Origin: Flavimaribacter sp039888615
GTDB lineage: Bacteria; Pseudomonadota; Alphaproteobacteria; Rhizobiales; Rhizobiaceae
Length of the DNA: 64,000 nt
Assembly (NCBI GenBank): GCA_039888615.1
Contig: JBDQQS010000006.1
Strand: one strand, 5' to 3'
Within the stretch, counting starts at the first letter, position 1. The number at the start of each line of letters is the position of its first letter. The notes under the pieces were generated by a model. The model was not told the DNA's origin, made no database searches, and saw only the letters and a program-made list of their open reading frames with translations. The position numbers and the translations under genes are program-made. Below, one piece after another: positions 24,741 through 34,385 of the stretch.

Positions 24741-25559
24741 ATGAACGCATCCGGTGCAGTCACACCAAAACTTCGCGTCGAAGCGGCGACCAAGGTCTAT
24801 CAGACCGCGTCCGGCGACTTGCTGGCGCTGGAGGATTGCACCATGGCGGTCCAGCCGAACGAGATCGTTTCGATCGTCGGACCGTCCGGCTGTGGCAAGA
24901 CCACGCTTTTATGGTCGATGTCCGGCCTGCACGGCCTGACCGCGGGTCAGGTGTTGCTCGACAACCAGCCGATCACCGGGCCGCATCCGGATATCGGCAT
25001 CGTGTTTCAGGAAGCGAACCTGCTTCCCTGGCGAAATCTTGAAGCCAACATTCGTTTTCCCTTCGAAATCAAGCATCAGCAGATCGACCGGGTCTGGGTC
25101 GATCATCTGCTGAACCGCGTTGGCCTCGAGGGATTCGGCAGGAAATTTCCGCGCGAACTGTCCGGCGGCATGCAGCAGCGCGCCGCGATCGTGCGCGCCC
25201 TGTCGCTCAAACCCTCCGTCCTGTTGATGGACGAGCCCTTCGGCGCGCTCGATTCCTTTACGCGCGAGGAGATGAACCGGCTGGTCGAGGAAATCTGGAT
25301 GGACACCCATACGACCATCGTGTTCATAACGCATAGCATCGAGGAGGCGATCCTGCTTTCCGACCGCGTCGTGGTGCTGAGCCCGAGGCCGGGCCGGGTG
25401 GCGCGGGTGTTCGACGTGCCCTTCGAGCGGCCGCGATCGCTCGAGGTCATGGCGAGCAAGGAGGTCTTCGACCTTACCAACGCGATCAAGGAGGAGATCG
25501 TCGGTCGCCGCGCCGGCATCGCCTCCGCCGAAATGCGCGAACCGGCAGTTGCCAGCTGA
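24741..25559 (+). CDS. ABC transporter ATP-binding protein, nitrate/sulfonate/taurine type
   Basis: A 272-residue ATPase of the SsuB/TauB type. Walker A is GPSGCGKTT near residue 53, the Q-loop lies in VFQEANLLPW, the signature is LSGGMQQR near 140, and Walker B is VLLMDEP near 160. The first gene of a three-gene importer with the permease at 25571 and binding protein at 26489. The family moves sulfonates, nitrate, cyanate, pyrimidine precursors and similar small molecules. Confidence 0.92.
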   Translation: MNASGAVTPKLRVEAATKVYQTASGDLLALEDCTMAVQPNEIVSIVGPSGCGKTTLLWSMSGLHGLTAGQVLLDNQPITGPHPDIGIVFQEANLLPWRNLEANIRFPFEIKHQQIDRVWVDHLLNRVGLEGFGRKFPRELSGGMQQRAAIVRALSLKPSVLLMDEPFGALDSFTREEMNRLVEEIWMDTHTTIVFITHSIEEAILLSDRVVVLSPRPGRVARVFDVPFERPRSLEVMASKEVFDLTNAIKEEIVGRRAGIASAEMREPAVAS

Positions 25560-25570
25560 GGATCTGAGAC

Positions 25571-26416
25571 GTGAGCGAAACGGATGCAATCCCGGAATTC
25601 CGCAAGCAGTCCAAGGAGGGCGGCGAGGTCAGCCTGACCAATCTGTCGGGTTTCTCCAGCGGGATCGGCGTCAAGTCCACCAGGGAAGTCCTGGCGATCA
25701 TCGCTGTCGCCGTATTCGTTATCGGCGGCACGGAGCTGGCGCTGCGCGTCTTCGAGGTTCCGCCGTTCATTATGCCGACGCCGAGTTCGATTTTTGCAGC
25801 GCTGATCGGGGACTTCACGCTGATCCTGCCGCATCTCGGCTATACGCTGGTGGAGCTCCTGTCGGGCTTCGCGATCGGCGCGACGATCGGCCTGATCCTG
25901 GCCGCCGTGATCACCCAGTTTCCTTTCGCTGAAAAAATCATCGCGCCCTATATTCTGTTGCTCGTCACCACGCCGATGCTGGCGCTGGTGCCGCTTCTGA
26001 TCCTGCGCTTCGGGTTCGGCTACACGCCGCGCATCATCGCGGTGGCGCTGGCCGCCGGCCCCATGGTCATGATCAACGCCGCGACCGGCTTTCGCCGGGT
26101 CGACAGCGCCAAGATCGCGCTGGCGCGCTCCTATGGCGCAAGCACGCTGCAGATATTCTGGAAAATCCGCGCGCCGATGGCGCTTCCGATGATCCTGGTC
26201 GGTCTGATGATCGGCGCGATCTTTGGCCTGCTGACGGCTGTCGGCGCGGAAATGGTGGGCGGCGGTTTCGGCCTCGGCAACCGGCTGACCACCTATTCGT
26301 CGATGATCCAGATGCCGCAATTCTTTGCCGTCGTTCTGATCCTCTCGTTCCTCGGGATTCTGATTTACGTGATATTTTTCCTGATCGGGAAGAAGTGGGC
26401 GAGCTGGGAAGCCTGA
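25571..26416 (+). CDS. ABC transporter permease, nitrate/sulfonate/taurine type
   Basis: A 281-residue inner-membrane permease with six hydrophobic helices. The family's cytoplasmic coupling loop is visible as ALARSYGASTLQIFWKIRAPMALP near residue 180. A hydrophilic N-terminal stretch of about 35 residues precedes the first helix. It follows the ATPase by 11 bp. Confidence 0.9.
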   Translation: MSETDAIPEFRKQSKEGGEVSLTNLSGFSSGIGVKSTREVLAIIAVAVFVIGGTELALRVFEVPPFIMPTPSSIFAALIGDFTLILPHLGYTLVELLSGFAIGATIGLILAAVITQFPFAEKIIAPYILLLVTTPMLALVPLLILRFGFGYTPRIIAVALAAGPMVMINAATGFRRVDSAKIALARSYGASTLQIFWKIRAPMALPMILVGLMIGAIFGLLTAVGAEMVGGGFGLGNRLTTYSSMIQMPQFFAVVLILSFLGILIYVIFFLIGKKWASWEA

Positions 26417-26488
26417 TCGCACGGCCAAGATACGCCCGGTGATACGGGCGACTATGGGAAGAGAACTTAACTGCAGAGGGTATAGAAC

Positions 26489-27664
26489 ATGACCAAAACC
26501 ACGCTTTCTCAAACGCCCCTTACAGGGGCGGCAAACCGTCGCCGGTTCCTACAGGTTTCCGGCGCGGGTCTCGTAACGATGGGCGCCATGGGTCTGCCCG
26601 GCATGCGATCGGCGCAGGCCGACCCCTACGGCACCTTCACCTGGATCTCGCCGCGCGGCACGCTTGAAGTGCTCGACGACTATCCGTACTGGATCGGCAA
26701 GAAGATGGGCTATTTCGACGGGCTGGACACGAAGATGGAGCCTGGCCCTTCCGACGGCACGGCGACCGTGAAGTTCGTCGCGGTCGGTCAGGCCGACATG
26801 GGCTTCCCGTCTCCGGGCGTCTTCTCCTTCGCCATCGAAAACGGCATGAACCTGAAGTCGGTGTTCCACATGGGCGCGCTCGACACATTCAGCCTCGCCT
26901 TCCGCAAGGGCGAAGGCCTGAAGGATCTCAAGGACATCGAGGGCAAGACCATTCTCCTCGGTTCCGCCGCCTGGCAGGCGATCGTCGACCCGATGCTTGC
27001 AGCGCAAGGCGTCGACGTCAGCAAGGTCAATTACGTCGAGGCCGGCTGGCCGACGTGGGGCACTGCTCTCGCCAGCGGCCAGGGCGACGCTGCGCTTGGC
27101 TGGGAAGGCCTGCGCGCCGAATGGATTGCGACCGGCCTCGACTTCGAATACTGGCTCGGCGTGCAGAATTCCAAACTGCCGGCGAACACCTTCGTGGTGC
27201 GCGCCTCCGACCTGGAAGATCCGGATCGCGTCGACTTCCTCAAGAAGTATCTTCGCGGATGGGCGATGGGCCTGGAGTTCGCTTACCAGAACCCGCGCGC
27301 AGCCGTCGAAGCCGTGTTCGAGGAATTCCCGACCTTCGCCAAGAATACGGGCGCGGAGCTCGGCGTCGCTTCCATCCTGCAGCAGGGCAATGTCTTCCGC
27401 GGCACCATGGAAGCCCGGGAAGGCTGGGGCTGGCACGACATGTCGAGCTGGCAGACCTTCTTCGACCTGATCGCCGAAATGGGCCAGATCTCCAAGCCGG
27501 TGGACGCTGAAGCCGTTCTGACCAACGAACTGATCGGTCCGGCCAACGACTTCGACCACGCCAAGGTGAAAGCCGACGCCGACGCCTATGAACTCTCGGA
27601 AGAGATGAAGGCGATCGACATCGACTCCATCCGCGCGACCATGTTCGACGCGGCAGTGAAATAA
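26489..27664 (+). CDS. ABC transporter substrate-binding protein (NMT1/SsuA-like), Tat-type signal
   Basis: A 391-residue periplasmic binding protein of the NMT1/THI5/SsuA group. The N-terminus carries a twin-arginine motif, NRRRFLQVSGAG (about residues 17-28), followed by a hydrophobic region and an AQA cleavage site, so export by the Tat pathway is likely. The mature protein starts with a long WISPRGTLEVLDDYPYWIGKK segment and has the family's FVAVGQADMGFPSPG loop. A strong hairpin downstream may stabilise the message or limit read-through into the Gfo/Idh/MocA gene. Confidence 0.88.
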   Translation: MTKTTLSQTPLTGAANRRRFLQVSGAGLVTMGAMGLPGMRSAQADPYGTFTWISPRGTLEVLDDYPYWIGKKMGYFDGLDTKMEPGPSDGTATVKFVAVGQADMGFPSPGVFSFAIENGMNLKSVFHMGALDTFSLAFRKGEGLKDLKDIEGKTILLGSAAWQAIVDPMLAAQGVDVSKVNYVEAGWPTWGTALASGQGDAALGWEGLRAEWIATGLDFEYWLGVQNSKLPANTFVVRASDLEDPDRVDFLKKYLRGWAMGLEFAYQNPRAAVEAVFEEFPTFAKNTGAELGVASILQQGNVFRGTMEAREGWGWHDMSSWQTFFDLIAEMGQISKPVDAEAVLTNELIGPANDFDHAKVKADADAYELSEEMKAIDIDSIRATMFDAAVK

Positions 27665-27685
27665 GACTGCGCAAACGGATGAAAG

Positions 27686-27721
27686 TGCGGGCGGCGGGCT
27701 CTGTCGGGGCCGCCGCCCGCA
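27686..27721 (+). terminator. GC-rich hairpin between the binding-protein and oxidoreductase genes
   Basis: Perfect 12-bp arms (TGCGGGCGGCGG at 27686-27697 and CCGCCGCCCGCA at 27710-27721) with a 12-base loop and no T run. It is more likely an attenuator or mRNA-stabilising hairpin than a full terminator. Confidence 0.6.
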
Positions 27722-27754
27722 TACCAACTACAATCGAATTCAGGGGAGGGCGCT

Positions 27755-28840
27755 GTGCCTGACAAAGTGAAAGTTCTCGTCGTCGGTCTGGGTAACATGG
27801 GCGCCTCGCACGCCAGCGCTTATCACCGGATGGACGGTTTCGAAATCGTCGGTCTCATGAGCCGGACGATCAAGAGCAAGTCGATACCGGATGAGCTCAA
27901 GGGCTATCCGCTCTTCGAGGACTACGACGAGGCATTGGCTGCGACGAAGCCGGACGCTGTGTCGATCAACACCTGGCCGAACACCCATGCCGAATATGCA
28001 ATCAAGGCGATGGACGCCGGCGCCCATGTCTTCATGGAAAAGCCGCTCGCCACCAATATTGAGGACGCGGAGAAGGTTGTGGCCAAGGCGCGCGAGACGA
28101 ACCGCAAGCTGGTGCTCGGCTACATTCTGCGGGTGCATCCGTCGTGGGTGACCTTTATCGAGAAGGGACAGCAGCTCGGCAAGCCTCTGGTCATGCGCCT
28201 CAACCTCAACCAGCAGAGCAGCGGCCCGGCCTGGTCATGGCACAAGAACCTCATCGACTCCCTGATTCCAATCGTCGATTGCGGCGTGCATTATGTCGAC
28301 GTGATGTGCCAGTTGACCGGAGCCAAGCCGGTGCGCGTGCACGGCATCGGTGCGAAGCTGTGGGACGACGCGGCCAAGCAGAACTACGGCCACCTGCATG
28401 TCACGTTCGATGACGGCTCGGTGGGCTGGTACGAAGCCGGCTGGGGCCCGATGATGAGCGAGATCGCCTATTTCGTGAAGGATGTGGTGGGCCCGAAAGG
28501 CGCCGTTTCGATCGTCGCCGGCCAGAACCACAACGACAAGGAAACGGACGAACTGTCCGACTCCGCCGATATCGACCAGCACACCAAGACCGACGCCATC
28601 AAGATCCACTACGCGGACGTCGACGGCGACAAGAATTTCTCGAAGAAGGACGAGATCCTCAACATGGAGGACGAGCCCGGCCACCAGGACCTTTGCGACC
28701 GGGAACAGGAGTTCTTCCTGAAGGCGATTAACGAGGATCTGGACCTGACCGAATCCATGGACGCGGCCGTCAACAGCCTGCGTATCGTTCTTGCGGCGGA
28801 AGAAAGCATCGAAAAGGGCAAGGCGATCGAACTCGCCTGA
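27755..28840 (+). CDS. Gfo/Idh/MocA family oxidoreductase
   Basis: A 361-residue member of the family, with a clean Rossmann motif VVGLGNMGASHA at residues 8-19, the EKPLAT lysine motif near 97 and the GVHYVDVM histidine segment near 181. It probably forms the last gene of the ABC operon after a hairpin and oxidises a hydroxyl of the imported compound or a derivative. It is not closely similar to the family member at 1621-2658, so they are independent recruits. Confidence 0.88.
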   Translation: MPDKVKVLVVGLGNMGASHASAYHRMDGFEIVGLMSRTIKSKSIPDELKGYPLFEDYDEALAATKPDAVSINTWPNTHAEYAIKAMDAGAHVFMEKPLATNIEDAEKVVAKARETNRKLVLGYILRVHPSWVTFIEKGQQLGKPLVMRLNLNQQSSGPAWSWHKNLIDSLIPIVDCGVHYVDVMCQLTGAKPVRVHGIGAKLWDDAAKQNYGHLHVTFDDGSVGWYEAGWGPMMSEIAYFVKDVVGPKGAVSIVAGQNHNDKETDELSDSADIDQHTKTDAIKIHYADVDGDKNFSKKDEILNMEDEPGHQDLCDREQEFFLKAINEDLDLTESMDAAVNSLRIVLAAEESIEKGKAIELA

Positions 28841-28857
28841 TCGCCCTGCAATTAATG

Positions 28858-28880
28858 GCGGCCGGGTTTGCTCCGGCCGC
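28858..28880. terminator. Bidirectional hairpin between convergent genes
   Basis: GCGGCCGG (28858-28865) and CCGGCCGC (28873-28880) form a perfect 8-bp stem with a seven-base loop in the 48-bp gap between two convergent genes. T and A runs are short, so termination strength is uncertain. Confidence 0.5.
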
Positions 28881-28888
28881 AAGGTCGA

Positions 28889-29647
28889 TCAGAGACCTGA
28901 CGGGATCACCCGCTCGTGCCGGATGCGCCGGCAATCCATTTCATAATCGAGCTCCACCACCGGCGGCCGGTTGTAGTGCCAGGTCAGGCCGTTTCTGACT
29001 GCGCCGCGATTGACCAGTTCCTCGAAAAATGGGTGGATGTCGTAGACGGTATACAGCTGGGCCGCCGTCGTGTCCTTCCATCCTGCATCGAAGTGGCTCA
29101 TGCGGCGTTCCATTTCGCCCATCACCCAATGGGCCTTTTCGCGCAGTCCGTCTGCGTCAACCTCTCCACGGCGGACGATGTGGTCCTGGTAGTTGCCTTT
29201 GCCTTCGGGAGCTTCGCCGCTGCCGGCGATTGTGAATGTCGGCGACGGCGTGTCGTCAGGCACCGTGTAGCAGAAGGCGTGGAAGCCGGGTTCCGACGGC
29301 GGGTCGATTTCCGGACAGACATTCGAACGCGCCACGGGGTTGTCCTCGCCCGTCATGATCCCCCATTCGATCAGCGTTTTCGAATAGTCGCGATTGAAAG
29401 TGCCGAAGCTTTTCTCTGTGAAGGGCTCCGGCGAGCGCATCTCGCAGGCGCAGAACGCCGTGAGCGGCCGGTTGCCCGACTTCAGGAACTCGGCGATCAG
29501 GGCGAACCCCTCCTTCATCGGCGCCACCTTGTCGAAACGGACGCGGTCGATCCGGAAGCCGGGAAGAGCGCTAACACCAGCGGAATATTGAAATACGCCC
29601 GGAACATAGGCGTAGCCTCCGGCCTGCATCTCGACGGGTTTGTTCAT
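28889..29647 (-). CDS. Putative deaminase resembling 2-aminomuconate-type CnbZ family
   Basis: A 252-residue soluble protein. From memory it resembles the family of 2-amino-5-chloromuconate deaminase CnbZ, in segments such as AYVPGVFQYSAGV near the N-terminus, LTAFCACEMRSPEPF, TIAGSGEAPEGKGNY and the closing TWHYNRPPVVELDYEMDCR. That family is distantly RidA-like and removes ammonia from enamine acids. It lies last in a leftward block after aspartate dehydrogenase and aldehyde dehydrogenase (28 bp after the former). The family assignment is my recollection of motifs and needs a profile search; a general hypothetical label is the fallback. Confidence 0.5.
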   Translation of the reverse strand: MNKPVEMQAGGYAYVPGVFQYSAGVSALPGFRIDRVRFDKVAPMKEGFALIAEFLKSGNRPLTAFCACEMRSPEPFTEKSFGTFNRDYSKTLIEWGIMTGEDNPVARSNVCPEIDPPSEPGFHAFCYTVPDDTPSPTFTIAGSGEAPEGKGNYQDHIVRRGEVDADGLREKAHWVMGEMERRMSHFDAGWKDTTAAQLYTVYDIHPFFEELVNRGAVRNGLTWHYNRPPVVELDYEMDCRRIRHERVIPSGL

Positions 29648-29675
29648 GTTGGTGATCCTTTCATGTCTGTGGAAT

Positions 29676-30467
29676 TCAACTGCCGATGCTCAGCGGATCG
29701 GCGAGGCGGCGCAGGGCCGCGATGATGCTGTAGCCGGTAATGGCGCTGCTTTTCGGATTGTCCGGGTCCGGCAGGTTGACCGACGTCATGACGGCCTCGC
29801 CGACGCCCGAGACGATTTGCAATTCGTGACGGTTCGCGCTCGCGGCAGGATCCGCCCGGATTTCGATGATCGTGCGATCCGGGCCGAACCCGGCGAGGCT
29901 GACGGTGGCTGCGACATTGATGTTCTTTGGAAACCGCTTGACGGCTTCACGGGCCGCGCCCACGAATATGGTCGTTGGCTCCACAATGCCGTCTCCGGCT
30001 TCCCCGAACGCCTTCGGCGGCTTGGTGGAGATGAGTTTCACCGATTGCAGGCCGGCCTCGCGCGCAGCTGACAAGGCGTCGACGCCGGCGATCGCTCCGG
30101 ACGGGGCGATGATCCGCCCCGAACCCGTTCGCGCGCGTTCGACAATATCGGGATTTTCAAGCAGGCCGCCGACGCTGGCCGCGATCAGGATGCGGTCGCG
30201 TTCCAGCGCCGAAAGCGCAATCGCGCGAAAGCAGTCGGGCGGCAGGCATTCGACGACGATATCGCCGTGGTCGGCGAGTTCGTCAAGCGTCACAACCGCC
30301 GGCGATGACTTGAATTGCGCAATGCGATTGCGTGCGCTTTCGGGACTGCTGGCGGTGACCGCCGCCAGACGCAGGCCGTCAATACCTGCATCCAGCGCCC
30401 GGGCGACCTTGATCCCGACGCTGCCAAGGCCGGCAACCGCCACCGCCAATTGCCGGCGTTCAGCCAT
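29676..30467 (-). CDS. L-aspartate dehydrogenase-type oxidoreductase
   Basis: A 263-residue NAD(P)-dependent enzyme of the aspartate dehydrogenase (NadX/AspDH) family, which deaminates aspartate to iminoaspartate/oxaloacetate with release of ammonia. Visible are the Rossmann motif VAGLGSVGIKVA near residue 11, APSGAIAGVDAL near 130, the substrate-binding FPKNINVAATVSLAGFG near 180, and the typical C-terminus NPKSSAITGYSIIAALRR. No nadA or nadC is nearby, so a catabolic role fits better than NAD synthesis. It overlaps the aldehyde dehydrogenase gene by eight bases. Confidence 0.85.
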   Translation of the reverse strand: MAERRQLAVAVAGLGSVGIKVARALDAGIDGLRLAAVTASSPESARNRIAQFKSSPAVVTLDELADHGDIVVECLPPDCFRAIALSALERDRILIAASVGGLLENPDIVERARTGSGRIIAPSGAIAGVDALSAAREAGLQSVKLISTKPPKAFGEAGDGIVEPTTIFVGAAREAVKRFPKNINVAATVSLAGFGPDRTIIEIRADPAASANRHELQIVSGVGEAVMTSVNLPDPDNPKSSAITGYSIIAALRRLADPLSIGS

Positions 30468-31941
30468 AATTGACCACGAGAAACTTGATATCGGTCATGC
30501 TGTCCATGGCGTAGCGGGTTCCCTCGCGGCCGAAACCGGAATCCTTCCAGCCTCCGAACGGCATGTTGTCGATGCGGTAGATCGGCACGTCGTTGATCAT
30601 CAGCCCCCCGACATCCCAGTCTTCAAGCGCCCGGAAGGCGGCCTTGAGGTCGTTGGTGAAATAGCCGCCCTGCAGGCCGTAACGGGAATCGGCGGCGCGC
30701 CGAACGCCTTCTTCGGCGCTCGATACCCGCGTGAGGGTGATAACCGGGCCGAAGATCTCCTCGGCCTCGACCTTCATGTCGGGTGTGGTGTCAGTGAGCA
30801 CGGTAGGTTCAATGACTGCATTGTGGCGTTTGCCGCCTGCAAGCACGCGCGCCCCGCCGGAAACCGCCTCGTCGATCCAGCTTTCGATGCGCTTGGCAGA
30901 CCCCTCGTCGATGACAGGGCCGACATCGACGCCTTCTTCGAGCGGATTGCCGACGCGGCACGCCTTGATGCGATCGAGCAGCTCCTTTTCGAAACGGTCG
31001 TAGACGGCGTCGTGCACGAAAACACGCTGCACGCCGATGCAATACTGACCGCCGTAAACGACCCCGCCGCGAACGCAGCGGGCGGCCGCAAATTCGATGT
31101 CCGCGTCATCGGCGACAACGACGGCGCCATTGCCGCCGAGCTCAAGCGCGACCTTCTTGTTTCCCGCCATGTCCTTGACGTGCCAGCCGACCTTCGCGCT
31201 GCCGGTGAAGGTGACCATGCGAACGCGCTCGTCGCACACCATCCGCTCGGCCTGTTCGACATTGCAATGAACCACTGAGAGCGCGCCCTCCGGCAAGCCG
31301 GCCTCGGCGAATATCTCCGCCAGAACCATGCTCGTCAGCGGCGTCTGCGGCGCCGGCTTCAGGATGACAGTATTGCCGACCGCAAGCGCCGGCGCCACCT
31401 TGTGCAGGACGAGGTTGAGAGGAAAATTGAACGGCGTGATCGCAAGCACCGGACCGATCGGGAACCGTCGGGCCACGCCGAAGCGGCGACCGAGATTGCT
31501 GAGCGTTTCAATGTCCGCCTCCGCCATGTCGAGTCGCGACCCGTCCGGGCGCGTCGTCTGGTAGGCGAAGACACTCTCATCGACGTCCAGCGGTACTTCC
31601 TGGCCGGAAAAATTGCGCGCCTCGCGCGCGGCGTTGCGCAGATTGAAGAGGGAGCGGGAAACCTCGCCGCGGGCGTCATAGAGCGGCTTTCCGGCCTCGG
31701 CCGCGATCAGAAGCGTGATCTCCTCCCGCCGCTTTTCGAGAATGTCGGCCGCGCGTTCCAGAATATCGGCGCGCACGAAACGCGGCAGCCTCTTCGTTTT
31801 CGCGAATGTTTCGACGGCGGCGCTGATCGCCGCATCCACGTCGTCGGCGTCGCTGATCGGCATTTGTCCGACTTCGTGCCCGTCATAGGGGCACAGGATC
31901 GTCTCAAATCGCCCGCTGTGGGTGACAGCATGCTCATTCAT
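30460..31941 (-). CDS. NAD(P)-dependent aldehyde dehydrogenase
   Basis: A 493-residue aldehyde dehydrogenase of the superfamily that includes lactaldehyde, phosphonoacetaldehyde and aminomuconate-semialdehyde dehydrogenases. Present are the cofactor segment PFNFPLNLVLHKVAPALAVG, the general base Glu in LELGGNGAV, the nucleophile Cys in YGGQYCIGVQRV and the late FGGWKDSGFGREG. I use the ATG at 31941 with GGAG upstream; the frame starts at 31962. It lies between the branched-chain-type ABC importer and aspartate dehydrogenase in one leftward run. Confidence 0.9.
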   Translation of the reverse strand: MNEHAVTHSGRFETILCPYDGHEVGQMPISDADDVDAAISAAVETFAKTKRLPRFVRADILERAADILEKRREEITLLIAAEAGKPLYDARGEVSRSLFNLRNAAREARNFSGQEVPLDVDESVFAYQTTRPDGSRLDMAEADIETLSNLGRRFGVARRFPIGPVLAITPFNFPLNLVLHKVAPALAVGNTVILKPAPQTPLTSMVLAEIFAEAGLPEGALSVVHCNVEQAERMVCDERVRMVTFTGSAKVGWHVKDMAGNKKVALELGGNGAVVVADDADIEFAAARCVRGGVVYGGQYCIGVQRVFVHDAVYDRFEKELLDRIKACRVGNPLEEGVDVGPVIDEGSAKRIESWIDEAVSGGARVLAGGKRHNAVIEPTVLTDTTPDMKVEAEEIFGPVITLTRVSSAEEGVRRAADSRYGLQGGYFTNDLKAAFRALEDWDVGGLMINDVPIYRIDNMPFGGWKDSGFGREGTRYAMDSMTDIKFLVVNYG

Positions 31942-31973
31942 CACAGATAACTCCATCGTCATTCGGGCTGTCG

Positions 31974-32688
<715 letters not shown>

Positions 32689-32696
<8 letters not shown>

Positions 32697-33447
32697 TGCC
32701 GCCCGCCTTTCCGGCAAGATTCTGCGAATAGCGCTTGCCGAGATACGCCTTGATCACCTGCTCGTCCTTGCTGATCTCCTCGGGCGTGCCCTCGGCGATC
32801 TTGGCGCCGTGATGCAGGACCACGATGCGGGTGCAAAGCGTCATGACCACTTTCATCAGGTGTTCGATGATGATCACTGTCACGCCGCTTGCGGCGATCT
32901 TGCGGATCAGCTCGAGCGCGCCGTCGATTTCGGCCGGGTTGAGCCCCGCGTTGACCTCGTCGAGCAGCAGCACCTTGGGTTTCATGGCGAGGCTCTTGGC
33001 GAGCTCAAGGCGCTTGCGTCCGGCAAGCGTCAGTTCCGATGCGATGATATCCGCCGAATCCGCGATACCGACGAATTCCAGCGCCTCGCGCGCCTCTTTG
33101 CGCGCCGTCTCCATGTCGGATGCGCCGGCTGCGAAAACTGCCGGGGCCATGACGTTTTCGAGCGCCGTCATTTCCGGGAAGGGCTGCACCACCTGATAGG
33201 TGCGGGCGACACCCAGCCGGCCGATCTGGTAGGGCTTGCGCCCGCCAATGCTGGTCCCGTCGAAGATCACCTGACCGGCGGACGGACGCAGCGCTCCCGT
33301 CACGACATTGACGAGCGTCGTCTTGCCGGCGCCGTTCGGGCCGATCAGGCCGACGATCTCTCCCTTTTCGACGGAAAGGTCGACCGCGTCGAGCGCGATC
33401 AGTCCGTCGAATGTCCGCGAAACGCCCTGCAGGGTTAGGATGCTCAT
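32689..33447 (-). CDS. livG: Branched-chain amino acid-type ABC transporter ATP-binding protein LivG
   Basis: A 252-residue ATPase of the LivG type: Walker A IGPNGAGKTTLVN near residue 36, the RTYQVVQPFPEMTALENVM loop, and Walker B VLLLDEVNAGLNPAE. The usual signature is shifted to LTLAGRKRLELAKSLA, as in many LivG proteins. I use the ATG at 33447, which overlaps livM by four bases. The frame continues upstream but there it reads livM in another frame. Confidence 0.92.
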
Positions 33448-34385
33448 GACGCGGCGCCCTCCTCGGTTGACCTGGCGGCCCTGCGGCGGCGGATGACGCC
33501 GAGAATGCCGTTCGGCAGGAAGAAGATGAGGGCGACGATCAGGACGCCGAGCACAGCGGCGTGGAACGACAGGAAGTTGCGCCAGACGAGTTCTTCCATG
33601 ACGATGAAGACGAATGCGCCGATCACCGGTCCGAAGATCGTTCCGGCCCCGCCAAGCAGAACCATTACGATCGGCTTGACGGAAAGCAGAATCGAAAAGA
33701 CGTCCGGCGGCTCGATATAAAAGACCCATGAGGCATAGATTGCGCCGGCGCCGCCGACAAAAAGCGACGACAGGGTGAAGGCGATCACCTTGTAGCGGGT
33801 CGTGTTGATGCCGACCATCGACGAGGCGTCTTCATTCTGCCGGATGCACTGAAGCGCGAAGCCAATCCGGCTGGCGCCGACCAGCCAGTTCATGATGAAG
33901 GCGAGCACCGCAGCGGCGAGCATGGCGTAGAAGAACAGCTGCGCCTGGGCGGCGACCGAGATGCGCAGGACAGGCAGGTTAATGCCCATGCCGCCGCCGG
34001 TTAGGCTTGTCCAGGATGTGGCGATTTCGACCAGCACTTCCGCCACGACGAGACTGGCGATAGCAAAATAATGACCTTTGAGGTGCAGGATCGCCATTCC
34101 GAGCAACACGGCGAACAATCCTGCGGACAGGCAGGCGGCGATCCAGGCGGCGAACATCGGAACGCCTGCGCCCTGCAGGATTGCGCCGGTATAGGCGCCC
34201 AGTCCGAAAAAGGCCGCTGTCGAAAAGGACGGGTAGCCGGCATAGCCGCCGATGACGTTCCAGGACAGGGCGAGCACGCAGTACATGGCGAACATCGTGC
34301 CGAGGCGAAGCAGGTAGTTGTCGCCCAGCAAAGGCAGCATCGCGATTGCCGCCACGACGATTATGGAAATCAGGATGCGTATCAT
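33444..34385 (-). CDS. livM: Branched-chain amino acid-type ABC transporter permease LivM
   Basis: A 313-residue permease with eight or nine hydrophobic helices and the family core GGYAGYPSFSTAAFFGLGAYTGA near residue 48 and IRQNEDASSMVGINTTRYK in the coupling loop. It overlaps livH and livG by four bases each, so the four membrane and ATPase genes are translationally coupled. Confidence 0.92.
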   Translation of the reverse strand: MIRILISIIVVAAIAMLPLLGDNYLLRLGTMFAMYCVLALSWNVIGGYAGYPSFSTAAFFGLGAYTGAILQGAGVPMFAAWIAACLSAGLFAVLLGMAILHLKGHYFAIASLVVAEVLVEIATSWTSLTGGGMGINLPVLRISVAAQAQLFFYAMLAAAVLAFIMNWLVGASRIGFALQCIRQNEDASSMVGINTTRYKVIAFTLSSLFVGGAGAIYASWVFYIEPPDVFSILLSVKPIVMVLLGGAGTIFGPVIGAFVFIVMEELVWRNFLSFHAAVLGVLIVALIFFLPNGILGVIRRRRAARSTEEGAAS

